A stretch of DNA of 64,000 bases from Euwallacea fornicatus. Lineage: Eukaryota; Arthropoda; Insecta; Coleoptera; Curculionidae. Positions 47,013 through 59,000 of the stretch are shown in pieces; the stretch's first letter is position 1, and the number at the start of each line of letters is the position of its first letter. The stretch is from contig NC_089560.1 in NCBI RefSeq assembly GCF_040115645.1, forward strand, positions 2,790,001-2,854,000, given 5' to 3'. A program made the translations under genes and the position numbers. The notes below the pieces were generated by a model. The model was not told the DNA's origin. It was given only the letters and a program-made list of their open reading frames with translations, and ran no database searches.

Positions 47013-50000
47013 ATGGGTCAGCCTTGGATGTTCCTTCGTGCGGCCGCTATTTTACTGGTGACAAGACAAACCCTGGCCCTGTCCGACATGTAAGTCGATA
47101 AATCTCCTCTAGTTTCCCTGTCCATTTCAATCTGAATTTCCTTTGGGTTTTGCCGAAACAAAAACGCTTTTAAAAGATTCTTTGAAACAAAAGGAGCTTT
47201 CGTAACAAAAGATGTCGATAAAACCGACCCTTAACTCCCGTTTTTGTATGAGCAAAGTTAAAAACATTTCGCGAGATGACATTCAGACTCTCAACTTCAT
47301 TTATGTTTTGCCTCAAGTTTATGCAAAGTCCGGACATATCCCTTCTAATCCACCGGTTTTATGTTTCAGCTTTGAAGAGGGGAAATCCGACAAGGAAATC
47401 CTGGATAATCTGCTGAGGGCGACGCGGTACGACAAAAGGTTACTGCCGCCCGTCAGAGGTAACAAAGTTTACTTTCATCCAGAGTGTGGTATTATTTTTA
47501 TTGCGATTATTGAATTATTAATGCTGATTTGATTGCATAGAATGACTATTGATTTGTGGCCGAAGGGTCGAAGTATCCAATAACAAAGTTTTTAGTTCTT
47601 AGCGGTTTGCCGCTTTACTCATTAACCGTCCATTAACACCCATAAATTGGTGGATGTTTCACTGGTATAAATAGGAAATCAAATTCTGAGAGGACATTTA
47701 CAATTCATAGCATTTTCACTTAAAAAAATTAAAAAAAAAACGTAAGTAAAATAAAAGTTTTTATGAATATCTAGGTAGTTGAATAAACAGGGTGTTTGGA
47801 CAAGTTGGTAGAATCCTTAAGAATGCGAAAGTAGAGGCCAAAATAGTAAAAAAAAGTTCGTATGAACATTGGCCCGACGGAACACCGTTACTGAAATATA
47901 GACCTCCAAAGGAGTCGGATCATTTGAATTTTTTTATAATAATTCTCTTTTTGATTAAAATAATGGAATGAACATTACAGATAACAATCATACCATAATG
48001 GTCTTGCACTATCATAAATTTCATCGAAATCGATTATAAATAAGGGTGGCGTCTAACTACCCTCAACAGAAATTTTTCAAATATTTTCTATTAATTTGAA
48101 TTTTCGAGCATTTAACAGTTTCACATTACAGGCATCTTTCATGGTGACAGTTTCATTGTGGTGATTGTCACTTTCTGTAATGGAAGCAGTCTGCACGCTG
48201 AAAGAGACCTATAGACGTGCTTGCAAAGTTGCTAAATAGGATAAGAAAACAAAAGAATAATGAACATGAATTTTTATGTTAAATTTTATGTAGTAATTTT
48301 GCATCATAAAATGTATTAAAAAAATATGTAAATAACAATCGCAACAACGAAAGTGTCGTCGTTCTAAATGATAATGTTAAAAAAATGTATGTTTTGAACC
48401 ATACATTATTTAAAATATAACTATTTCTGACTAAACTACACAGAGTTGGAAAGAAAAGTAGAGATTTCTCTTCAAAAAAGCCTAATTCATTAAAAAATAT
48501 TATTATTTACTCGATAATTTAAAAAAAAATCGCAAAACTTTCTCTTAAGGGTAATGAAAAAACTATTCTCATTTATAATTGATTTTGATGAAACTTATGA
48601 TAATTAAAAACCCTTATGGTGCGATTATTGCCTACAATTTAAACTTATTTTCTTAATCAAAAAGAAGGTTGTTTTAAAAAATATCCAAATGATGCAACCC
48701 CTTTGGAGGGCCATAGCTCAGTAATGCTGCTCTGTCGGATGCAATGTCTGCAATGACTCGCCGTCGTCAATGTTTATAGGAACTTTTTTTACTATTTTTC
48801 GCTCTACTTTCATCTCCTTAAGTTTTGTACCAAATCTTCCAAACACCCTTAATGACTTCACTGCCTAGGCGACAAAAGTGACACTGACTGTCTATTTCAT
48901 CCCATTAAAATTTCTCTTTTTTTCAATCGATGAAAATTAAGCGAACGAAAAACGCACAAATCCAATTTCCTGGTTTTAAACATCCAAATTGATCTTTAGC
49001 ACAAGACTTTGCTAAGGCAATGAGTGATGGATTGCAGAGTATGTAGAGCATAGAAAAGACTTAAAGGCAGAAAAGCAGCACCTAAATTCCGAAATAGGGT
49101 GAATCGATATAAATAATTCCCTGAAGTATTATCAGAAGTGTTGAGGAAAAGCAATTGGATGTAAAAAATAATACTCTTCTCAAATAATCATGATAATAAA
49201 AATCTACACACATTAATAAACGCCTTCGCTCACAATTCTGCTGAGAAAGTACATTCCAGACAGTCCCCTCTATTCTTGCCTAAACCAATATCGATAGCCA
49301 GAGACCGGAATTCAATCCATTCGTAGATAAAAATAGTTTCACGAAAGTTTGCAAATCATAAATTATATTCAGGCTGTATGAAGAATGAATGAAATGTGTA
49401 CCTGCAAAAGAGCAAAGCGCCTTTAGGTTTCATGGCTTTATAAAGACCCATATGGATCTGTAGATTTAAAGAATAGCAAAAAGTAAGGGAAATATTAAAA
49501 GCATCTTTAATCGGTAAAAATTTATAGAAATTAATTTTTTTTATATAAAAATTATATATAGTGAGCTGCGAAAGAGTTATGACTATTTAAATTTAAGTGT
49601 GTTACAGCATGAGGCGCCCTCTAACGCTAAACAAAAAAATGAGTAAATATTCTAGTTTCCCTTCACCAGCTTTCTCGGTTTGCAAAAATTTGTCACACTG
49701 CTACGTCATTGTCTAAAAACATAGTTAAAAGATGAAAACAAATTTTAATTTGAATGACCTGTATTTCGAGTCATTGCGGATCCACATTAATATAGATTTT
49801 GGTCTAAATTTCCATAAAGGTCACTATTAAAGTTTGTTTGCATACTTAATTAACTCCCTATATAGAGTAGCTCACACTCAACGCATGATTCGATTATATC
49901 TAAACTATTGCAGATATTAATATGGGTTAGTTACTAGAATCAGCCTGAACTAAAGTGATCATGCCTAGGAGCTTGGGCTATATTTGAAAAATAGTGAGTT

Positions 50001-53000
50001 ATACAGGGTGTTAAAAAAATTGCAGTGATTCCAACATGAGTTTTAGTGGAACACTTTGTATATTATTATTTCAATACGTAGGTGCTTCATACCAACTGCC
50101 AATGATATTTAACAACGGCGTTGAATCACCACAATTAGTTGATATACTCTAGATAATGCTTAATGCTTTTAAAATACAGAAAATCCCATTTAAATCTGTG
50201 ATTGAAGATTACTCAAAAAAGGTGTGTTGTATGCAAAAAGAATTCAAATAAAAGTTGTTCGGTAAAAAGGACATGTCATGAATATAGGACTTTTAGCCAA
50301 AACATAATTTTAAGGTAGTTTCTAGGGCAACTTTTTTTTCTAAGTGGCAACCCCGTATTTTTTTACAGATCTTTGTAGATCTTAAAAAAATCAATATCTT
50401 TTATTTTAATAATTTTTTATTTGATATTTTGCTGCAGAGTCATCCTTGATTTTTGTCCAATTTTTGAGATACTCGAAATTATTGCATACTCTGTTTAAAA
50501 CTCATATCAATCCTATTTAATTAAAAAAAAACCTATGAAAAAAATAAGAGTTCAGACATGTTTGGAGCAGGAAGGAAATTATTTTGAACATTTGCTTCCA
50601 TAAGTTTCTTAAATCAAAATTTTAAATTAATTTGCTAAGTTAAAAAAAAAATTCATAATTTTTTTTTTATTAAAAAAAAGGATTGTTATGAGCTTTAAAC
50701 AGAATATACATTGCAAAACTTTTCTAAAAAAATGCAATAATTTCGACTATCTCAAAAATTGGACAAAAATCACGGATAACTTTGCAACAAAACGTCTAAT
50801 AAAAAAATTGTTCAAATTAAAGATATTTAAGTTTTGAAGATCTACAAGAATCTATAAAAAAATACAGAGTTTCTATTTGAAAAGAAGTTGCCTTTGAAAT
50901 GACCTTAAAATGACGTTTTGACTAAAACTCATTATCTTCATGACATGTCTCCCTCTTTACCGGACAACTTTAATTTAAAACTTTTTTCATACAACGTTTT
51001 TGAGTAACCCTCAATCACAGCTTTAAATAGGACACCCTGCATATTAGATATTACATCACTTTTATCGTATATAGAGCGACAATGGGCCATCTTGTATAGA
51101 TACCTAATGGCTCAAAAATTACTAGCATTTTTAAAATCTTTATATCGAAGGGTTGCTCAAAGTCTATTATTAGTACTTTCGTTTGGACGACAAAAAGCGT
51201 TGTGTTCAACACTTTCCTTCCATTAGGGTCCAACTTCTGTGCATTCCCCATTGAACTATCGTTTGAACGAACACGTTTTTTACTGAGAAAACTTTTGTTA
51301 TTTCGAAGCAACATTCTCGTACGTACTGTAGTACCTAAGTAGTTCCATATTATTTGCTTATAGCTTTTAAATTTATTACCTATCTAGTTAAACTAGGTTA
51401 CGAGAATCTCACACCAGGCTCTGTACAACTTAAGTCTTCTCACTTGTGAAAACGCTTAAGTAGTCAAAATTTATGTTCCAATCGAGCTTATTCCTCTACT
51501 TATATTTATACTGGTCAGTATAAATCGTGCCTTGCTGTATAGATATAATAAGCTGAATTCATACTAATCGATAGTGGAACTATCGATAGTGAAACCTTGC
51601 TGTTGCAGATGCGGACTTCTGCTGTGGCCTGCGATCGCCCGAGGATGCAAATTTCGATGACCGAAACATCCCACAGAGCGGAAAGCAGCGGGGTCCGTTA
51701 ATTTTTCATTTATTTTCTTAGCATAGTGACCTTTCGCCTTTCTTAGGGCCCAATGCACCTTGATTTTTAGCTTGGTTATGTTTGAGTTAAATTTCAGTAT
51801 CAAATTTACAATGAAACATGAACTTCCGAAACTTAACCCAAACCCATGGTGTGGTTGTGAATAACATCTTGTTTTGCATAGTTCTCTGCACCAATGAGTG
51901 TCTGTGTGCCCTTGTAGGTGCTGCCTTATTAAAAGATAGAGCTAGCTAAATTGGTATTACGTTACAGTCTTAATGTTGCCTTAATCAAAATAGAGCAGTA
52001 TTACAGCTTAGGCGACTAAGTTAATTTCCTACATAGTATTCCATTTTCTCATTTTCACACCATTTCCATTCATTGCAGTATTATCATAGAACATTATTAA
52101 TGATGGGAACCCTTATCTTGTCAACGCAGCCTGCTGGTTAATAATTGTACACATTTCCCACTTGCGGAAGTTTATAGCTAGGACTTGTATGACGACTGAA
52201 AATAAATTTGCACCTTAAAACCGAGAAGAATTATTACGTGTTTATTTAATAGAACACCTAAAGATATATTCACTGTTCTATTCCTAAAGCTAAATTTTAC
52301 ACTAAATCGGACACGAAGTACCTACAATTTTTTCTTTGAGGTTTAGTGTTTAGTCCTTCTCTGTTAACGTCCCGAATGATGAAATCTATGCCCTTTAAAT
52401 GGAATAAAAATTAATATTTTTCTGTTTCAGGTTCCCTCACTGTCAATGTTAGCGTTCTTCTCCTTAGTTTAGCCTCTCCGGACGAATCAAGTTTAGTAAG
52501 TATCACTCAAACATTAGAAAATGGGCTGCGAAAATTTGTTCCACCCATTTCCGGACGTTATAAATGAGTTCCACCCATTTCCAAGTTCATAAGACAACTT
52601 AAAGAAATATTTTTAGACCATTTAAGTAAATCTCGCTGAAAATTATTAATTCCTCCCTATCAACATTTACATCAAGATTTTCGCTAGAAACCGAGACCCT
52701 GCCCCATGCCCCGGCTCTATTTTAACATTGACGGCACATTAATAATTTGGCCTTTATATATATCCAAGACAAGAACGTTAAACTCCAGAACATTATTTCT
52801 CTTTTCTTCTTGTTGTCTGCACGAGATACTTTCCAGCCCCACGTAACTCAAATACTTCCTGCTAATTTAGGCGTTAGCAAAGCTACAAAGTAATGGATTT
52901 TGGTATCTTTCCCTGAAAATGCATTTATAAGATTCGTTGTTTTTCGAGACCTCTTCTTTGAGACATAGAGCCGGTGCTAATGTGTAGAGCCGAAAGTAGA

Positions 53001-56000
53001 GTGACTAACAAATTGTTCCGCTGATAGGTCCACAGACTCTCCATTATTAGGTACGTTAAATTACCGCAAGGTACACATTGTCTCGCTTTGGTTCTAAAAT
53101 AGGTTAACAATGACTAGTATATGGCTCATTATTTACCTAGCAAGCTAATAACTATCATTCCCGTGGAAATGATTATCAATGAAATATTGTTATTGACGTT
53201 GTAATTCAAAACACGTTGTGTTTTTACGTTTCTAATTTAATATGTTTTGTATTTACATAAGTTTAGTATGATTTCATCAAATATCATACTGGGTAAAAAT
53301 CACGTATGCATTGAGTTTATGAAATACTTATGAATTTGGCGTCTAAGATCCTTCGCATCATTTCTTAAACCTGGCGCTCGGGTCATAAAAATGCACCTCG
53401 CAATCTTGGTGTATAATATACTAATAGGTGAAAATATGATTAGAGGAAATATGATTTCAACACTAAAACGTGTGAACTGTAGCCTTAATTGAACAAGTGA
53501 AGAGAGAGATTTAATTATATCAATGCAGAACTTTGGACTCTGTTCATACCCTTCGAGTGCAGTACTCTAAAAGGTGCCTGAAAATGTGATTAGAGGAAAT
53601 ACGATGACAAGAATTACAGATGACGTCCCAGTGGGCATGTAAGAAATGTAAGAACGGTATAACTAAGTGAACATGAAAAAAGTGCTTTATTTAGATTAAC
53701 GTAGAGCTTCCGACTCCGTCAAACTGTAACAATCAGTAATTGAATTTTATTAAAGAAACTACAAGCTGCATTTGCTACGCAAACATCGTTCGAGAAGAAA
53801 ATTTTATATTCTTCGTTCATGTTGGATACGTTAAACTTTGAATTATTCAATAAAATCCTTATGGATCTAGCGAAGAAAAGATGCCTCTGACGCGTCAAAC
53901 TTAGTTTTAATTATAAAAAAGATACTGGAGATTTCGAGGAAAGAATGGAGTATTCAAGAAGATGTTGAGCAACTTGGTGATTCTATTTTGTGATTTCGTC
54001 AGGCAAGTGTCCGTACAAAGTAACTGGGTACTTACTCACAGCAGGTTGAGCATTTTCGAAGATATAATGTGTATACGATTCAAAAGCAAAAAATTGAGGA
54101 ACCACAAGCAGCCATCTTGTGGAAACACCCAAAACTTTCCTAAATTCGAAAATGAGTTCGGATTAAGTCAGAGACTAGAAACCATAATGTCATACGTCTT
54201 TTGGGAAAAAATGTGAGCAAATTTGATCCAGGAAAAGAGTACAAAAAATTATTTTCGAGTTAATAAGTTTGCCTGTAGGGTAACACTAAAGCAAAAATGC
54301 ACAACACGCGTCTCCCTGCAGTTTGCATAATTAAGGGAAAATATATGTAATTAAGGAAAAATTGTAAAGTAAAAGGGGGTGCGTATAAACACGGACTTGT
54401 AAAATGCGGAGTATTTCCAGACCTCCTTATCGAAGAAAATTCCGCTCAATATAAATTTAAAGAGCATTTTCTGTTCAATAGTATAGACTTCAAAGATCGT
54501 CCTTTATATTTTCTCAAGCAACTTAAATGGGGTGAAATAAATTTTCACATGGCTAGATGCATAGATATATAGTTATCATTTATCTAACCGGAATTTATTA
54601 CGTACATATATGTAGCAGGATAAAAGCTGAACATTTACAATAACTGTTGCTATTGAAAGGTCTTTTCTGTCTACCTTAATTATTCAACTTGCAAGGAACA
54701 ATGTGTTTCTTGTTTAACGCCAGTGTTCTACCTCCTAGCGACCAACTTACGAAGTTTAAAATAATTTACAGCAATTTCTTTGTGCTAAATTAGTTTCTGA
54801 GATACGGAAATTTACTTTGCTAATTGGCACACTTGAAATATACACACCACCAAACTTACATGAAATTGCTTAGTAATTACAAGTAATACTTGAAAGGAAT
54901 CAGTTCAAAATAAAAAAAAAAAAACAATTTATTCAGAAAGGTTTTGTTATGGAAAAAAAATATCGAAACAAATTCTAAAATAAAAAGAGAATGATAACAA
55001 AAAATGTTAGAATTTATCTTAGATTTCGTTTTCGCATTTGTATTAATGTGATGAGTTGTATGCGAAAGCTTATTCCAAAATGCACTTTCTTTCTCGTTCA
55101 GTGCCCATATGATGTGAAGAAAACTCGGAAATGCTCCACCAGCCCATTTACCCTAATATGATTTTCTGACAGAGGCTGAACTTCTATTCACACGTAGGTC
55201 ACGAAGTTTGTAAATAATCAGTTAAATTGACAAAATATGGAGAATATTCTGATAAGTGTGCTACAGAGTGCCAATGCCTCCGAGGGTTTATTAACTGCAG
55301 CCTCTCTTTATATCAAGACCGCACATAACACGCTATTAAAAGGCGCAAATCGGTAATAACCTTTTCATTCCCCTCAATCATTAAATTATATCACTAAAAG
55401 ATGACAAAATATCCCGATATTCTCCAGTTGCAGAGAAAACATACATTGCTCCTCTATATTCCCGACACCAATGAGACAATTTAGACTCGGAGAAGATGCA
55501 GACACGAATTAGAGATGAAAAAAGCTGTTAAGGGGATTTTTACAGAATCTGTAAAGCTCACAACAAGAGTGCGATGCTCAATATTAAGACGATGAAAAAG
55601 TGGATAAACAAGTACATGTGTAATTGAGTGCGGACACTGACCAACTGCCCTTGCCCTGGCACGACTACTACTTATTTTATTACAACGTGCTAATACCTAT
55701 TTTCGCATTTCAGAAATACGAAGTAGAGTTCCTCCTGCAACAGCAGTGGTATGACCCAAGACTCCGATATTCGAATCAAAGTGAGTACAACTACTTAAAC
55801 GCCATCCACCACCATGACGATATCTGGCTACCAGACACCTACTTCATTATGCATGGCGATTTCAAGGATCCTTTGATCCCGGTTCACTTCAGTTTACGGA
55901 TTTACAGGAATGGGAGCGTCAACTATTTGATGAGGTAAATGTTTTGTTAATTATAAATGACTAAAATGCAATTGAAAGTACCTGCTGTAAGCGGAAATCC

Positions 56001-59000
56001 GTAGAAACGTAAATTTTAACAGAGAGTCTCCTAAACGTAATTACTATTTCCATTATTATCGGCCTGGTAAACTATTAATTTACTCGAAAACACGGTTTTG
56101 CCTTCTGGGGGTTATGGACTAATTTTAACTTAAATTATACTGCGTGAAATAGAAAAGGGAGCACCCTGTAAAAATGGTTTTATTTCAATAATTTTTGGTA
56201 TGCATGTTTCTTACGCTGAAACAAATACTTTATTAAAAAATTGAACAAGTTTAATTTTTTAAAACTAAACAAAAAATTAGTAATTTGTCAGTGCTCCGTG
56301 GTGTCTTATAATCATGTCCATGTACACGTTTAGACATGGATCTAATGAGGTTATTGATATCCTCTTGAAGGATCTCATTACAGGCTAACTGGACAGTATG
56401 ACATAGCGTCGTCAGGGTTTGGGGGGGATGCAGTAAACTATGCAACCTTTTACCTACAATATTCCATATATGTTCAATCGATGAGAGATCTGGAGGTCGA
56501 AGTGGCCAAGGTAGCAAATTGACTTCATTTTGTTGAAAGAATTCTATAGTCACTTTAGCCATATGTGGTCGAGCATCGTCTTGCTGGAGAACTGGATTGA
56601 CAAGAGTTTCCAAATGAGGAACGAGATGATGTTCCGGGACATCTACGATGTATCGTTGGGCTGTCATACTTCCTCTAATGAAAAGTAAAGGTGATCTGCT
56701 ACCATATGCAATAGCAATCCAAACCATAATCCCAACAGTCCGATCGACATGCTTCTATGGTACAAATTGAGGATCCCATCTTTCACTCTGTCTTCTTCTT
56801 ACTTTTTACCGACCATCATGCATATCCAAACAGAATCTAGATCGTCATTAAACACGATATTATCCCATTCCAGATTCCAATATATTCGTTCTGTTCACCC
56901 CTGTAGTAGACTCTGACGATGATTTAAGGTCAGGGGTAACACAACATGGCGTAAGAAATGAGTCCAAAACTTCTTTTTCGGCGATAAATGGGCCTTCCAT
57001 ATTAAGCAAACCACTGATCCGCCAGCGTTCTCGACAAGACGAATTTATTTCTTAGAACCATAATTCAAAAGCGGCGATGTTGACGTTCCACAGTTCTTCG
57101 GGATCGTCTAATACCAGTGCTTCTGTCGGTTTGCTCTTCTTAGAACCATGTCCGACACCATCTCACTATGGTGTTTGCACTACGGTTCAATCTGGTGGCG
57201 ACTACCCTAAATGACCGAGTAGCCTTTCGCGAACCCACTGTTTGACCTCTCTCCAACTTGTTCAATTGATTAAGATTTTGCTGTATTCTGTGTCTGAGCA
57301 TATTTCATTAATCTAAAAGCACTTTCTATGCACATTATACACCAATAAAGGATATTTTGCAGTCATATTGTTATCATTTTATTGCAATTTTTATAGAAGA
57401 AAAAAAAACTAAAATTTCCTTTAACTCGTAAATACATTGGTAAATATGACTGAAAATTGAATAGTTTTTTGTGTTTCTATCTATATACAAACATGTATAC
57501 CAAAAATTATTTAAATAAAACCATTTTAAGTATTGTCTTCTTATTTATTTCACGCAGTATATTAATTGACGGCCGTGCTCTACAATAATGAAACAGTTAC
57601 TTAATCAAATTTTGCTTTCAGGAGGCACTTGATACTCTCATGTCAGGGGAGCCTCAACATATTTCCCTTCGACGATCCTAAATGTACATTTTCAATGGAG
57701 AGTAGTAAGTAAACATTTTAAATTTTAAAAAAATCTATTACCATCTCTAATTACCTCATGTTACTTATCCTGAATTGCTAAAGCTACATTACTTTAGTCG
57801 TTTTTTATTAAGAGTTCTAATTGCGAATAGGAAGGTGTGTTGTTTCGAAAGTTTAAAGGAAAGCTCTCAAATTTGGGTCTGCCTGTGGGTATGAGGTAAG
57901 TCTAAGGACCAAAGGTGGAGCCAGGAAAATGTTTGTTTGTTTACTCTTGACCCTCGATGGGCGTCTCTGCTTCGTCATAGGCTATCATAATGACTTTGAA
58001 AAGAGTAACTGACTGGAAAGATCATCATGAGCTCCCCATTTATCATGAGTAGACTTACAGAGGTCATTAAAATAATTTAAATCAAACGGAAACTTATTTA
58101 ACTGAACTTGAATTTTTAATAATAAAAAGAATAATATATACGATCAAACTAAAATAAATTTTCAAAACGTTGACCGTCCATGGAAAAAGACGGAACTGCT
58201 TTCAGAGCCAAACAAAATTTTGACTTAAGACTTAGAAAATGTATTGATGTGGATGACCAATATTTTGAAAATTTAGTTTAGTGTGATTGAACTATTCTTT
58301 TTACTATTTAAGTATTCAAGTTAAGATAGGCAAGTTTTCGCTTAACTTAAGTGAATTAAATAAAAAAAATGATAAAAAAAATTAGAGAATAAATTAACAA
58401 ATAATACTTTCAGAACATATCACAAAATTACATTTTTTCTATAGCATAATTTGCTGTCAGGGCACTGATGGCGTATGCGCCGAAAAGAATACTTACAAAT
58501 ATTTCAAGAACCATTAGAGATACGCACTTTTCTTAAGTATACCTTTTCTTTGTAAAAGGATCTAATTTTCCCAAATTTGTGCAAAAATTACGCTATCAGG
58601 TTCTACTTAAAAAGTTATGTTAGTTTATCCAAATACGAGTATGACATATGTAGCGCCATCCATACGTTAGTTAAAAATAGATGTTTTAGATAGATTTATC
58701 GTACCCAAAAACCCCTTGCGCAAAAATTTCATTTTAAAAACTTGCAAAATGTAAGATTTATCGATAACTTAAAATTTTTGTTTCATTTTCAAGACATGTT
58801 CAACTTAAAAGCATTATTTTTCAACGTCGCTTCATCCTATACCACAATTTGTATCAATGTTTCTGGGATACCCTGTGTATTTACATACTTCTACATGTTG
58901 GTAGTTAATACTCGGCTTCTCCCTTTCACATACAAATTCCTGATCTTGGTATTAGTTTTCACAGGGTACTTCACTTTTTTAGAGGGTTGAAAAAAGTAGA

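Noticed and set aside
58742..58990. 82-codon hydrophobic ORF that could be mistaken for channel membrane segments
   Set aside because: It does not resemble Cys-loop TM2-TM4, lies before the TM1 exon and has no matching splice phase.
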